Positions 27,003 through 37,143 of a stretch of DNA of 64,000 bases are shown one piece after another (the stretch's first letter is position 1; each line of letters opens with the position of its first letter). Both the position numbers and the translations under genes were made by a program. The notes beneath the pieces were generated by a model. It worked only from the letters and a program-made list of their open reading frames with translations. It was not told the DNA's origin and did not search any database. The DNA is from Deltaproteobacteria bacterium UBA6601 (GTDB lineage: Bacteria; Myxococcota_A; UBA796; UBA9615), in contig DJIF01000103.1 in the NCBI GenBank assembly GCA_002433485.1, positions 9,756 to 73,755 of the forward strand, in the 5' to 3' direction.

Positions 27003-28046
27003 TTACTCAAGTTGTTGAAAGGCAGTTGAGGTTTTCGTCACGAATCCCAGTTCTGGGTCTCGAACGATGAACAGGGCGGCCAGTGACAGGCGCTCTGCTA
27101 TCTCGAGCCCCGCCGCTAGCCCCAGAATCGAGAGGGCCGTTGCCCAGGCGTCGGCGGTAGAGCATCGAGTTGCAATCACGGTGACGCTGGCCAGCTGGTT
27201 GGTTACCGGCTGCAGGCTGCGTGGATCGATCAGGTGGGACACACGGCTTCCATCGACCTCATAGTAGTTGCGGTAGTCGCCACTGGTGGCCATGGCGGCG
27301 TTCTTCAAGGCCACCACCTGATGTACAGAGCGCTGCTCATCGTTGGGCGCCTCAATGCCAAGTCGCCATGGCTCGCCGCGCGGGTTGTTGCCACGGGCCA
27401 CGATCTCGCCGCCCACCTCGGCCAGCAGGTTCTGTCGGCCCGTTTTGGTGAGTCGCTCTATCACCAGATCGACTGCATGGCCTTTAGCGATCGCCGAGAG
27501 GTCGACTTCCAGCTCCGGGTGGGCTTTGTAGGCTTTGCCCTGCTCCAGGCGCAGTTTGTCTTGTCCGAGCTGGGGAGCCAGTCTCTCTATTGTGTCTGCT
27601 GCTGGTGACCGGTGAAGCTTCTCCGGTCCAAAACCCCATGCGCGTACTGCGGGGCCAATGGTGACATCGAATGCACCTTCGGACAGGCGCCCAATCTCAA
27701 GTGCTTCGCTCAGGATCTCGACAAGGGGCTGGGAGAGGACGGTTCCATCAAGGCTCTTATGGCCATTGAGCTTCATCAGCTCGGAGTCGCTTCGATAAGT
27801 GGACATTTGTGCGTCGACCTCATCGAGTGCTGATTGGACGATGGCACGGAGTTCCTGCTTGGACTCGTCGGTGGCTGGCTCAGCGGATTTTACGACCCAG
27901 CTGGTGCCAAGTGCCTCGCCTTGGATCACCAGCTGCTGTGGTGCCTGCGGTGTGCGGGTAAAGGTCACATAGAACAAGCCGCCAACAAACAGGGCGGGGA
28001 GGATCATCTTCCGCAGCGGCGGCGGTCCCTTGAGGCCGGGCGGCAA
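27003..28046 (-). CDS. apbE: FAD:protein FMN transferase (ApbE)
   Basis: About 347 residues, with an N-terminal hydrophobic segment (ILPALFVGGLFYVTF) that exports or anchors it. The ApbE core has MGTSW-like GEALGTSWVVK, MSTYRSDSEL, VDLSAIAKGHAVD and the C-terminal ATRCSTADAWATA. ApbE attaches FMN through a phosphoester to Thr in SGAT motifs, here of NqrB and NqrC. The start is ambiguous: TTG 28046, just after the nqrF stop with a GGCGG-like ribosome binding site and basic residues before the hydrophobic stretch, is preferred. ATG 28007 or the overlapping 28106 are alternatives. Confidence 0.88.
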   Translation of the reverse strand: MPPGLKGPPPLRKMILPALFVGGLFYVTFTRTPQAPQQLVIQGEALGTSWVVKSAEPATDESKQELRAIVQSALDEVDAQMSTYRSDSELMKLNGHKSLDGTVLSQPLVEILSEALEIGRLSEGAFDVTIGPAVRAWGFGPEKLHRSPAADTIERLAPQLGQDKLRLEQGKAYKAHPELEVDLSAIAKGHAVDLVIERLTKTGRQNLLAEVGGEIVARGNNPRGEPWRLGIEAPNDEQRSVHQVVALKNAAMATSGDYRNYYEVDGSRVSHLIDPRSLQPVTNQLASVTVIATRCSTADAWATALSILGLAAGLEIAERLSLAALFIVRDPELGFVTKTSTAFQQLE

Positions 28047-28050
28047 GCGC

Positions 28051-29292
28051 CTATCCGCCGAAGTCGTCGAGCATGATGTTCTCGGGCTCCACCCCAAGGT
28101 CCTCAAGCATCTGGATGACCGCCTGGTTCATCATGGGGGGACCGCACATATAGAACTCAACGTCCTCGGGTGACTCGTGCTTGGAGAGATAGTTGTCGAG
28201 CACGATCTGGTGGATGAAGCCTGTGTGGCCATCCCAGTTGTCTTCTTCGCGGGGCTCACTGAGTGCCAGGTGCCACTCGAAGTTGTCATTTTCCTCGGCA
28301 ATTTTGTCGAAGTGGTCGATATAGAAGGCCTCGCGCAGTGACCGCGCGCCATACCAGAAGCTCACCTTGCGTCTGGTCTTGATTCGCCGGAACTGGTCGA
28401 AGATGTGCGAGCGCATTGGCGCCATACCCGCACCACCTCCGATGAATACCATTTCGGCCTCAGTTTCTTTGGCAAAGAACTCTCCAAATGGGCCCGATAT
28501 GGTCACCTCGTCGCCGGGTTTCAGATCGAAGATATAGCTCGACATGATGCCCGGCGGTACATCTGCCCAGGCGTTTTTGGCGCGGTCCCAGGGAGGGCTG
28601 GCGATGCGCACGTTGAGCATGATCATGCCCTCCTCTTCCGGATAGTTCGCCATGGAGTAGGCGCGCACAACGGTGTTATCGACTTTGGAGACAAAGTCCC
28701 ACATACCGAACTTGTCCCAGTCCCCCCGGTACTCTTCTTCGACTTCGAAGTCTTTGTACTTGGCGATGTGCGGTGGGCACTCGATCTGGATGTAGCCACC
28801 GGCACGGAAGGGAACCGAATCGCCTGGTGGCAGCTCCAGAATCAGCTCCTTGATGAAGGTCGCCACGTTCTCATTTGAGCGCACCTTGCAGGTCCACTTA
28901 CGCACGCTGAAGATCTCGGGTTCGAGCTCGATGCTCATGTCCTGCTTGACCTTTACCTGGCAGCTCAGGCGGCATCCTTCGCGGGCTTCGCCACGGCTGA
29001 TATGACCCTCTTCGGTGGGCAGCATCGCGCCTCCACCGTCATGGACATGAACCTTGCAGACACCGCAGGTGCCTTTGCCACCGCAGGCCGAAGGAATGAA
29101 GATCCCCTGCGCGCTCAAGGTGTTTAGCAGGGTGCTGCCGGCCTGGGTCTCGATGGTGTTGGCATCGTCTTCGTTGACAAATATCTTCACATTGCCAGAC
29201 GGTACGAGCTTGCTGCGTGCCACCATCAGGACGACCACCAGGCCGACAATGGTGAGGAAGAAAATGGCAACGCCTGTCAGGATCGTGATCAT
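28051..29292 (-). CDS. nqrF: Na+-translocating NADH:quinone reductase subunit F
   Basis: A 413-residue electron-input subunit. It has an N-terminal membrane helix (residues ~3-25), a [2Fe-2S] ferredoxin domain with C70, C76, C79 and C111, a FAD domain (RAYSMANYP) and an NADH-binding domain ([23 protein letters not shown]). It oxidises NADH on the cytoplasmic side and passes electrons through the [2Fe-2S] centre to the membrane subunits. It sits 10 bp after nqrE in the operon. Confidence 0.95.
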   Translation of the reverse strand: MITILTGVAIFFLTIVGLVVVLMVARSKLVPSGNVKIFVNEDDANTIETQAGSTLLNTLSAQGIFIPSACGGKGTCGVCKVHVHDGGGAMLPTEEGHISRGEAREGCRLSCQVKVKQDMSIELEPEIFSVRKWTCKVRSNENVATFIKELILELPPGDSVPFRAGGYIQIECPPHIAKYKDFEVEEEYRGDWDKFGMWDFVSKVDNTVVRAYSMANYPEEEGMIMLNVRIASPPWDRAKNAWADVPPGIMSSYIFDLKPGDEVTISGPFGEFFAKETEAEMVFIGGGAGMAPMRSHIFDQFRRIKTRRKVSFWYGARSLREAFYIDHFDKIAEENDNFEWHLALSEPREEDNWDGHTGFIHQIVLDNYLSKHESPEDVEFYMCGPPMMNQAVIQMLEDLGVEPENIMLDDFGG

Positions 29293-29302
29293 GGGTTCTC
29301 CC

Positions 29303-29917
29303 CTACAGTTGGATGCCGGCGAAGGCCATGAAGGCCATCGACATCAGACCGGTGACGATGAAGGTAATGCCCAGGCCCCGCAGCGCTGGCGGTACATTGG
29401 AGTAGCGCATCTTCTCGCGAATTGCGGCCAGAGCGACGATGGCCAGCAAGAAGCCAACTCCGGAGCCGAAGCCGAAGACACTGCTCTGGATCAGGTTGTA
29501 GTCACGCTCGACCATGAACAGCGAGGCACCGAGAATGGCGCAGTTCACCGCAATCAGTGGCAAAAACACACCGAGCGCGTTGTAGAGGCCCGGCATGAAG
29601 CGGTCCAAGGTCATCTCAACCACCTGAACCGTCGCTGCAATGGTAGCGATAAAGGTCAGGAAGTTGAGGAAGGAGAGGTCCAGGGTTTCAAAGCTCGGGT
29701 GTAGCCAACTCATCGCGCTCTCTTTCAAGAACTTTGAGTAGATGATGTTGTTCAACGGGGTTGTTACCGTCAGCACGAACACCACCGCAGTGCCTAGGCC
29801 CATTGCCGTGTCGACCTTCTTTGAGACGGCCAGGAAGGAACACATCCCGAGGAAAAATGCGAGGGCCATGTTCTCAACGAACACCGCCTTCACAAACAGA
29901 CTGATCAACTCTTCCAT
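29303..29917 (-). CDS. nqrE: Na+-translocating NADH:quinone reductase subunit E
   Basis: A 204-residue polytopic membrane protein beginning [26 protein letters not shown]. The Cys in [13 protein letters not shown] matches the NqrE ligand that, with NqrD, holds the intramembrane Fe centre. It forms part of the Na+ path together with NqrD and is homologous to RnfA. It is 11 bp downstream of nqrD. Confidence 0.95.
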   Translation of the reverse strand: MEELISLFVKAVFVENMALAFFLGMCSFLAVSKKVDTAMGLGTAVVFVLTVTTPLNNIIYSKFLKESAMSWLHPSFETLDLSFLNFLTFIATIAATVQVVEMTLDRFMPGLYNALGVFLPLIAVNCAILGASLFMVERDYNLIQSSVFGFGSGVGFLLAIVALAAIREKMRYSNVPPALRGLGITFIVTGLMSMAFMAFAGIQL

Positions 29918-29928
29918 GTCAGCCTCCC

Positions 29929-30549
29929 TTAATCTGCAGTTACCAGCTCAGGCTTACGCCATCGCAGGAACCAGATGAAGATACCAATGAGAAAGAAGGC
30001 TCCGGGGGCGAGCACCATCAGCCCGTTTGGCTGATACCAGCCACCCTCGTTGACCAGCGGGAATACGGTAAACCCCAGCAGCTTGCCCGAACCAAACAGT
30101 TCCCGGAAAAAACCTACCAACAGCAGGACCAGCGAATAGCCGAAGCCATTGCCCAGTGCGTCCGCCATGGAGGCTTTGGCGTCGTTTTGCATCGCAAAGG
30201 CCTCAGCCCGCCCCATGACGATGCAGTTGGTAATGATCAAGCCGACAAAGACCGAAAGTTGCTTGGAGATGTCGTAGACAAAGGCTTTAAGGATCTGGTC
30301 GGTGACGATCACCAGCGATGCGATGATCGTGAGCTGAACGATGATTCGAATGCTGGGCGGAATGAAATTTCGGATCAGGGCTACGCTCACATTAGAGCCC
30401 ATCATTACTGCGATCACGGCCAGCGACATCACAATTGATGTCTCCAGCTTGGTGGTCACCGCCAGTGCCGAACAAATTCCGAGGACCTGCACCGCAATGG
30501 GATTGTTGTTGAACAGCGGGTCCAGGACCACTTCTTTGTTGTTAGCCAT
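29929..30549 (-). CDS. nqrD: Na+-translocating NADH:quinone reductase subunit D
   Basis: A 206-residue membrane protein with six predicted helices, homologous to NqrE and RnfE. It has [17 protein letters not shown] and [18 protein letters not shown], where conserved Cys residues help bind the Fe centre. Its start codon shares one base with the nqrC stop, so translation is coupled. Confidence 0.95.
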   Translation of the reverse strand: MANNKEVVLDPLFNNNPIAVQVLGICSALAVTTKLETSIVMSLAVIAVMMGSNVSVALIRNFIPPSIRIIVQLTIIASLVIVTDQILKAFVYDISKQLSVFVGLIITNCIVMGRAEAFAMQNDAKASMADALGNGFGYSLVLLLVGFFRELFGSGKLLGFTVFPLVNEGGWYQPNGLMVLAPGAFFLIGIFIWFLRWRKPELVTAD

Positions 30550-31343
30550 CAGCCCTGACCTCCTGTAAGCGACTGATTACGGAAGTTGGCCAGATAGGCG
30601 CCAAAGCGCTGCTCCTCCAGCCAGAAGCGGAGCAGGGCACCAACACCGCGACTGGTGATGGTGGCCCCAGACAGACCATCCACGTTGTGTGGGTCGTCAG
30701 AGACTGAGCCGGCCGCCCCCTTTTTGACATCAATGGTTGCCTTCCAGGAGCCATCAAATGCTTTTCTACCCGGCCAGAGAGCCTGCCAGCTCGGGTTGTC
30801 CACCTCGCCGCCGAGCCCCGGCGTCTCACCGTGCTCGTAGAAGGTCAGGCCTGCGATCGTGGTGGTGTCTGATTCCAGCGCGATGTAACCATAGAGAGTC
30901 GACCACAGACCCTTGCCCTCTACCGGCAAGACCAGCTTTTCGACCGCATCCCCTTTCATCAACAGGTAGACCAGAGCATGGTTGGGGACTCGCAATACCT
31001 TGGCGGAATTGGCGTCGGCGGCTGCGCTTCGAGCCGGGTCCTGGCGGGCTTTTCTTTGGTCAAAGCTTGCCAACTCTTCGGCTGTGACCTGCACGTATTT
31101 GCCAGTCTTCAGATCAACTAAACGGGGTACAATGTTGCTTGAGAAGCGTTGGTTGATTTCTTCTGGCGTGATGTCTTCGCCAGCCTCATACAGGCTAACC
31201 ACCCCCAGCACCTTCTTCTTCTGGTCCAGCTGTTTGTTGATGGTCTGGCGCTCCTTGAGCAGGACCGCCGCACCCGACACCACAACCGAGCAGACCAGGC
31301 AGACCACAGCGGCAAAACCAATGATGTACTTGGTACTACGCAT
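30549..31343 (-). CDS. nqrC: Na+-translocating NADH:quinone reductase subunit C
   Basis: A 264-residue subunit with one N-terminal membrane helix and a periplasmic FMN-binding domain. The flavinylation motif [10 protein letters not shown] is at residues ~222-231, with Thr228 the expected covalent FMN site modified by ApbE. The ATG at 31343 is chosen; a longer reading to 31403 would overlap nqrB heavily. With this start the overlap with nqrB is 8 bp. Confidence 0.94.
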   Translation of the reverse strand: MRSTKYIIGFAAVVCLVCSVVVSGAAVLLKERQTINKQLDQKKKVLGVVSLYEAGEDITPEEINQRFSSNIVPRLVDLKTGKYVQVTAEELASFDQRKARQDPARSAAADANSAKVLRVPNHALVYLLMKGDAVEKLVLPVEGKGLWSTLYGYIALESDTTTIAGLTFYEHGETPGLGGEVDNPSWQALWPGRKAFDGSWKATIDVKKGAAGSVSDDPHNVDGLSGATITSRGVGALLRFWLEEQRFGAYLANFRNQSLTGGQG

Positions 31344-32598
31344 TTCGAGCGACCCTCCGCTTGATGTTGGCTTGCACGAAGAAGTAGTCGATGAAGGGCG
31401 CAAACATGTTCATGAACAGAATGGCCAGCATCATGCCTTCGGGGTACGCCGGATTGATGACCCGAACCAGGACCACCATCACCCCGATGCCAAAGCCATA
31501 GATGAGCTTGCCCTTTTCGGTGAAGGCAGAGGTCACCGGGTCAGTCGCCATGAAGACCGTGCCGAAGGCCCAGCCGCCCACCACCAGGTGCCACATTAGC
31601 GGCATTGAGAAGGCTGGGTTGGTCTCAGAGCCGACCGCGTTGAGCAGTAGCACCATGGCGACGGTCCCCACGGTCACGCCGGCCATGGTCCGCCATGAAC
31701 CGATGCCCGTGGCAATCAAGACCGCCGCTCCAAGCAGGCAGGCCAGCGCTGAGGTTTCACCCATGGAGCCAGGCACCAAGCCGTAAAATGCATCGAGCCA
31801 GGCGGAACCCCCGACCGCCATTGCCGAGCTCGCCCAGTCGATGCTTCCAGCCGCAGCACCAGCCAGATAGGTAGCCCCTGACAGGCCATCAATGCTGCCA
31901 ATTCCCGAAGCCAGACCGTCGACGGCATACCAGGGCTGATCGCCGGAGATGTCAGCTGGGTAGGCAAAAAACAGGAACGCACGACCCATCAGCGCCACAT
32001 TCAATACATTCATCCCTGTTCCACCAAAGGCTTCCTTGGCGAGAATGACGGCGAAGGCGATGCCAAGTCCCACCTGCCACAGTGGGATCGTGGGGGGCAA
32101 AACCAGCGGGAACAGGAACAAGGTCACGAGGAAGCCCTCGTTGACTTCATGCTTGCGGAAGACGGCAAAGGCCATCTCGATATGTCCGCCAATAATTCCC
32201 GTCACTGCGAAGACCGGAACAAACCAGACAGCGCCATGCGCCAGGTTGGCGATCACATTGGTTGGGTCAAAAGCAGCCTCGGGTGAGCCCATCAATAACA
32301 GCAGCAGGTCCATCTGCCAGGCATCGAGCGGCTGGGCCCCCTGAGAGATGGCCAGGTTGGCTTGGAACCCAGTGTTGTAGAGCGCCATCAAGCAGCAGGG
32401 CACCAGTGCCACTACGACGGTGATCATCATGCGCTTGAGGTCAAGTCCGTCCCGCACGTGAACGCTGCCCTTGGTCACCTCTCCCGGAGTGAACAGCAGG
32501 GTGTCTGGCGCCTCATAGAAGGCGTGCAAATGCTCAAGCTTTCCACCACTCTCAAACAGATGAGCCTGGCTATCGAGCAATTTCCGGATCGCTTTCAT
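31336..32598 (-). CDS. nqrB: Na+-translocating NADH:quinone reductase subunit B
   Basis: A 420-residue membrane subunit, the main Na+-translocating and quinone-site protein. The second flavinylation motif, [11 protein letters not shown], places the covalent FMN on Thr243. Hydrophobic segments run throughout from residue ~57. The ATG at 32598 overlaps the nqrA stop (ATGA). A longer reading to 32679 lies inside nqrA and is rejected. Confidence 0.95.
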   Translation of the reverse strand: MKAIRKLLDSQAHLFESGGKLEHLHAFYEAPDTLLFTPGEVTKGSVHVRDGLDLKRMMITVVVALVPCCLMALYNTGFQANLAISQGAQPLDAWQMDLLLLLMGSPEAAFDPTNVIANLAHGAVWFVPVFAVTGIIGGHIEMAFAVFRKHEVNEGFLVTLFLFPLVLPPTIPLWQVGLGIAFAVILAKEAFGGTGMNVLNVALMGRAFLFFAYPADISGDQPWYAVDGLASGIGSIDGLSGATYLAGAAAGSIDWASSAMAVGGSAWLDAFYGLVPGSMGETSALACLLGAAVLIATGIGSWRTMAGVTVGTVAMVLLLNAVGSETNPAFSMPLMWHLVVGGWAFGTVFMATDPVTSAFTEKGKLIYGFGIGVMVVLVRVINPAYPEGMMLAILFMNMFAPFIDYFFVQANIKRRVARNA

Positions 32599-33956
32599 CA
32601 GCCTTCCTTCCAGATCTCGGTGAGGTTGCGACGGAGGGCAACGCCAAAGTCTTCCTTGCCCGGGCTCACAAAGGAACACAGGGCCAGGTCTTCTTCAACA
32701 AGCTCTAGTGCTCCCAGTTTTTCAGCCTGCTCTAAATCGTCGACCACCAGTGATCGCAGTAGGAAGGTCGGCATGATGTCGAGCGGCATTACTTTTTCGA
32801 ACATGCCGATGGGGACCATGGCCCGATGGGAGCCATTGGTGCTGGTGTTGAGAGCATATTTTCTGCTCGGCAAGAAGGCCGCGAGGAAGGCTCGCGTTGT
32901 TGAGAAGGTGTTCTTGCCCGGTCGCAGCCAACCCAGGAACTCACGTTCCCGGTCTTCGGTGAGCACACTTACCTGGTCGTCGTAGCGGCCAAGATATCCA
33001 TGTTCCTCACCCATGGCAGTGCGTCCGCCGATGACCGCACCCGAGATTGTGCGGATTTCTCCCGTGTTCAACTCTCCCTCTGTCAGGGTATCCAGGGCGG
33101 CGCCGATGCGGGTCTTAAGCAGGCGCGGATTCTTTGCTGCCGGGCCCCCGAGGGCGACCACCGTGGACACATCCAGGGTCCCGGTGCGAAACAGGTGCCC
33201 AATGGCAGCTACATCCTGAGCACCGATGTGCCATACGGTCTTTCCGCGACTCACTGGGTCCAGTGCATGAATATGGGTGCCAACTAGCCCTGCCGGGTGC
33301 TTGCCGTCAAACTCAGCTACTTGAATTTTGCTGGATGTAGTGGCCGGCAGTGCTGCCCCGGCCTTCTTGCACAGCCAGATCGGTCCTTGTGTGAGCTGCT
33401 CAAGGGCCTCAAGACCGGCGGTGAAGTCATCCTCTCGACCTGCCAGGGACAGGGTCGGATCGCCGCACAGTGGTCGGGTGTTGATGGCTGTGACAAAGAT
33501 GCTCGCACAGTCCTCATCACTGGACGGAACGCGGTCATGTGGACGCGCTCTGAGCGCGGTCCAAAGACCGGACTCAAACAGCAGGGCTCGAACCTTTGGG
33601 CCATCGAGTTCAGCACCTGCGGTGTAGTTCTCAAAAGGGTGATGGTCATCAGCGGTGCCGCTCTCGTTGACTTCGATGACCACCGAAATAAGAGCGCGCT
33701 TAGCGCCACGATTTACCGCGGCAACGGTACCTGCGGCAGGGGCGGTAAACCGAACAGAGGTTGCTTTGCGGTCGTCGAAGATCGGCTGGCCTCGTTTGAC
33801 CGCATCTCCCACACCGACCAGCATCTTCGGCTTCATGTAGGGATAGTCAGCAGCCATTAGCGCGACCCGTGACACCTCTGCGCCTTCATGGATCTGTTGG
33901 TCTGGTGCGCCGCTGATCGGAAGATCAAGGCCCTTTTTGATGTAGTGGACGCCCAT
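32598..33956 (-). CDS. nqrA: Na+-translocating NADH:quinone reductase subunit A
   Basis: A 452-residue cytoplasmic subunit with the NqrA start [17 protein letters not shown] and conserved [13 protein letters not shown] and [14 protein letters not shown] segments. It contributes to the quinone-interacting part of the complex. It is the first gene of the nqrABCDEF-apbE-nqrM operon, with a strong ribosome binding site (GGAGGAA) six bases before the ATG. Confidence 0.95.
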   Translation of the reverse strand: MGVHYIKKGLDLPISGAPDQQIHEGAEVSRVALMAADYPYMKPKMLVGVGDAVKRGQPIFDDRKATSVRFTAPAAGTVAAVNRGAKRALISVVIEVNESGTADDHHPFENYTAGAELDGPKVRALLFESGLWTALRARPHDRVPSSDEDCASIFVTAINTRPLCGDPTLSLAGREDDFTAGLEALEQLTQGPIWLCKKAGAALPATTSSKIQVAEFDGKHPAGLVGTHIHALDPVSRGKTVWHIGAQDVAAIGHLFRTGTLDVSTVVALGGPAAKNPRLLKTRIGAALDTLTEGELNTGEIRTISGAVIGGRTAMGEEHGYLGRYDDQVSVLTEDREREFLGWLRPGKNTFSTTRAFLAAFLPSRKYALNTSTNGSHRAMVPIGMFEKVMPLDIMPTFLLRSLVVDDLEQAEKLGALELVEEDLALCSFVSPGKEDFGVALRRNLTEIWKEG

Positions 33957-34380
33957 CAGGCTTCCTCCGAAGCAATATTCAACACCACAAAAAAACCTCT
34001 AGAACCAGCCAGCTGTGCTGGAAGTTCTGAAGCAGAAGGCCAGAGTTTAGAAAACAAGACTGAAACCTATCCTATTTACACCTTAAAAGCCTGATACCAC
34101 ATTCGCGAAGTTCGGCAAAAAGAGAACCGTCTTCTTGTGGCGGATCTGAGGCTTCTGATCAGCCTGCAGGGGGTCAGTTGGCGGGCAGGAAGTCCGTTGC
34201 CCGGTTTGATGCGGGCCACGAGTTGAGACCAGGATTGCAGGCGAGTTCAGCTTGGTGGGCTTGAATGAATCCTTATTCAGTTTCTCGCTCGCGCATTGGC
34301 TCATTTACCTGTATGGAAGGGGTCCTTTGTCGGGTCCTTTGCGGACAAAGCTGGTGCGCTCAATAACTGATGGATGAGAT
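33957..34380. other. Divergent promoter region between nqrA and the acyl-CoA dehydrogenase
   Basis: A 424-bp region with no gene that I can support. It must hold promoters for both directions. On the nqr side there is a 5-bp hairpin (34009-34021) with a run of seven T about 13 bases further on, too loose to call a terminator or attenuator. TGAAT and ATTCA arms 8 bases apart near 34263-34280 form a weak operator-like dyad. Confidence 0.4.
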
Positions 34381-36228
34381 ATGAACACGCAGAATAAGAT
34401 TCAGGTTTCCGAAGAAGAGTCCCGCGCCCTTGCCGAGGCATCGCGTGAGACCGAGTGGAAAAATCCCAGCTTCATGAAGGAGCTTTTCCTCGGGAATTTT
34501 CGCTTTGACCTCATTCATCCCTACCCTGAGCGTACAGAGTGGCGGCCTGAGTTCACCGAGTTTTTTGACAAGCTGACCTCTTTTCTGCGGGATACCTGGG
34601 ACCCGGTTGAGGTTGACGCCAGTGGTGAATACAACATGGAGCATGTTGCTCAGCTGGCCGAGATGGGTGCTTTTGGGATGAAGATCCCGACCGAGTATGG
34701 CGGTCTCGGCTTTGATCAGCTCGAGTACGCCCAGGTGATGGAACTGCTGGGGTGCCATGATGGCAACCTGACCGCGTTGCTGTCAGCACATCAGTCCATT
34801 GGTGTACCGCAGCCTCTGAAGTTGTTCGGATCAGATGCTCTCAAGCAGCAGTACCTACCGCGCTGCGCGTCGGGAGAGATCTCTGCATTTGCGCTGACCG
34901 AGCCAGAGGTCGGCTCAGATCCTGCTCGCCTGACGACTAGCGTGCGCTTGAGTGAGGATGGTGAACACTTCTTGCTGAACGGCACCAAGCTTTGGTGCAC
35001 CAACGGCACTCTGGCCAAGCTCCTGGTCGTCATGGCAAAGCACCAGGAAACCGGCAAGATCTCTGCCTTTGTGGTGGAGACCGATTGGGCTGGAGTCAGC
35101 ATCGATCATCGCTGCCATTTTATGGGTCTCAAGGCCCTGGCCAACGCGGTAATCACCTTTGCCGACGTCAAGATCCCGGTGGGCAATCTCATCGGCAAAG
35201 AGGGGCGTGGCCTTAAGATCGCTCTGACCACCCTTAACGACGGTCGCCTATCTATTCCCAACACCTGTGTCGGGATTGGAAAGGGGTGCTTGACGGTGGT
35301 GCGTGAGTGGGCCAGTACGCGAACGCAGTGGGGTGTGCCGGTGGGCAAGCACGAGAGCCTGGCCCACAAGATCAGCGACATGGCCTCGGTCACCTTTGCC
35401 ATGGAGTCGATCGTCAAGCTGACTTCCTACCTGTCGAACAACAAGAAGCTGGACCTGCGCCTGGAGTCGGCCGCTTGCAAGGAGTGGAACACCTGGCAGG
35501 CCTGGGAGATCGTCGACGACGCTATGCAGATACGTGGCGGCCGCGGTTATGAGACCGAGGTGAGCCTGAAGGCCCGCGGCGAAGAGCCCTGGCCGTGTGA
35601 GCGAATCATGCGAGACTCGCGGATCAATAAGATCTTTGAGGGGTCGTCGGAAATCATGCACCTCTTGATGGCCCGTGAGGCTGTCGATAAGCACCTCTCC
35701 GTTGCTGGCGCGATGGTGGACCCTAAGTCGACTGTCGCTGACAAGCTCAAGGCGCTTCCCTCGATCGCTTTGTTTTATGCCTGGTGGTATCCCACCCGTT
35801 GGCTCAACAGCTTGACGGCTTTCTATTTTGGCTATGGGCGCTGGGGTAAGCACTTGCGTTTCATTCATCGGAGTGCGGCCAAGCTCGCTCGAGAGAGCTT
35901 TCACGGCATGCTCCTGTTCCGCGAGAAGCTCGAGCGTCGTCAGGTCTTCTTGTTCCGGCTGGTGGACGTGGTGAATGAGCTCTTTGCTATGACAGCTTCC
36001 ATCGCCAGAGCTATTGCCCTAGAGAAGCGCGGCGCTTCCGAGGCAGCTCAAGCTGCGGATCTGGCCGATGCCTTTTGTCTCAAGAGCCGCCGGGTGGTGA
36101 AGCAGCGTTTTGCTGAGCTGTGGAGCAACGATGATTTGGCCAAGGTGGCGCTGAGTTCGCAGGTCTTGAAGGGCGATCATGTCTGGATGGAGGCTATGCC
36201 CGAGCGCTTGAACACGTTTCGAAAGTAG
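34381..36228 (+). CDS. Long acyl-CoA dehydrogenase (VLCAD/ACAD9-like)
   Basis: A 615-residue flavoenzyme for the first step of fatty acyl-CoA beta-oxidation. The dehydrogenase core has AFALTEPEVGSDPA and LNGTKLWCTNG for FAD/substrate binding. The catalytic base lies in IFEGSSEIMHLLMAREA (Glu of FEG). About 150 extra C-terminal residues follow, as in the membrane-associated very-long-chain enzymes, with an aromatic segment (ALFYAWWYPTRWLNSLTAFYF) that may touch the membrane. It is monocistronic and divergent from nqrA. Long-chain substrates are inferred from family, not proven. Confidence 0.88.
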   Translation: MNTQNKIQVSEEESRALAEASRETEWKNPSFMKELFLGNFRFDLIHPYPERTEWRPEFTEFFDKLTSFLRDTWDPVEVDASGEYNMEHVAQLAEMGAFGMKIPTEYGGLGFDQLEYAQVMELLGCHDGNLTALLSAHQSIGVPQPLKLFGSDALKQQYLPRCASGEISAFALTEPEVGSDPARLTTSVRLSEDGEHFLLNGTKLWCTNGTLAKLLVVMAKHQETGKISAFVVETDWAGVSIDHRCHFMGLKALANAVITFADVKIPVGNLIGKEGRGLKIALTTLNDGRLSIPNTCVGIGKGCLTVVREWASTRTQWGVPVGKHESLAHKISDMASVTFAMESIVKLTSYLSNNKKLDLRLESAACKEWNTWQAWEIVDDAMQIRGGRGYETEVSLKARGEEPWPCERIMRDSRINKIFEGSSEIMHLLMAREAVDKHLSVAGAMVDPKSTVADKLKALPSIALFYAWWYPTRWLNSLTAFYFGYGRWGKHLRFIHRSAAKLARESFHGMLLFREKLERRQVFLFRLVDVVNELFAMTASIARAIALEKRGASEAAQAADLADAFCLKSRRVVKQRFAELWSNDDLAKVALSSQVLKGDHVWMEAMPERLNTFRK

Positions 36229-36390
36229 GCGCGGCTTTAGACCCGGATGCTGGAGGGACCGGCTAAGGGGCTCTGTCTTCATCAGCCCAGGCGCCCCGTT
36301 GCTGGGTAGGGACCTTGCAGCAGGTCCGTCGCAGCGGAGGCGGCCTTGGCTGCGTGGGTTCCCGCAAGGGGGCAGCAAGCGCCGCGAGCC

Positions 36391-37143
36391 TTACTTGGAG
36401 CGCAGTTTCAGCTGACTGAGCAGCAGGTCTTTGTTCATCCGTGCGATGGCTCGCAGGTCAATGCCTTTAGGACATGCTACAGCGCATTCTCCGGCGTTGG
36501 AGCAGTGGCCAAAGCCTTCTTCGTCCATCTTCGCCACCATCGCTCCGACCCGCTCGTAGCGCTCGACCTGGCCCTGAGGAAGATTTCCCAGGTGCATCAC
36601 CTTGGCACCGGTGAACAGCATAGCTGCGGCGTTGGGGCAGGCAGCAACACAGGCGCCACAGCCGATGCAGGCGGCTTTGTCAAAGGCCTCATCGGCATCT
36701 TGCTTGTTGACCTGCACGGCGTGCGCATCGGGGGCTGAGCCGGTTCGTACTGAGATATAGCCGCCGGATTGAATGATGCGGTCGAAGGAGCTGCGGTCGA
36801 CAATGAGATCCTTCAGCACCGGGAAGGCTTCGGCTCGGAACGGCTCAATGACCACCGTCTCACCGTCGCGGAACTCGCGCATATGTAGCTGGCAGGTTGT
36901 GGTGCGGTCCTTGTGACCGTGGGGTTGCCCATTGATCATGCAGCCGCAGGCCCCGCAGATACCCTCACGGCAGTCGCTCTCGAAGGCGATCGGCTCTTCA
37001 CCCTTCACTTCAAGGCTTTCGTTCAGCACATCGAGCATCTCGAGGAACGACATATCCTCGTTCACATCATTGACCGAGTAGGTGACCAGCTCTCCGGGTG
37101 CATCTGGTCCCTGCTGGCGCCAGATCTTCAGAGTGAGATTCAT
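36391..37143 (-). CDS. sdhB: Succinate dehydrogenase/fumarate reductase iron-sulfur subunit
   Basis: A 250-residue subunit with cysteines for three clusters: [2Fe-2S] in [16 protein letters not shown] plus a later Cys (TTTC), and [4Fe-4S] and [3Fe-4S] in [14 protein letters not shown] and [16 protein letters not shown]. It passes electrons from the flavoprotein to the cytochrome b. It is the last gene of sdhCAB; its start shares one base with the sdhA stop. Confidence 0.94.
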   Translation of the reverse strand: MNLTLKIWRQQGPDAPGELVTYSVNDVNEDMSFLEMLDVLNESLEVKGEEPIAFESDCREGICGACGCMINGQPHGHKDRTTTCQLHMREFRDGETVVIEPFRAEAFPVLKDLIVDRSSFDRIIQSGGYISVRTGSAPDAHAVQVNKQDADEAFDKAACIGCGACVAACPNAAAMLFTGAKVMHLGNLPQGQVERYERVGAMVAKMDEEGFGHCSNAGECAVACPKGIDLRAIARMNKDLLLSQLKLRSK

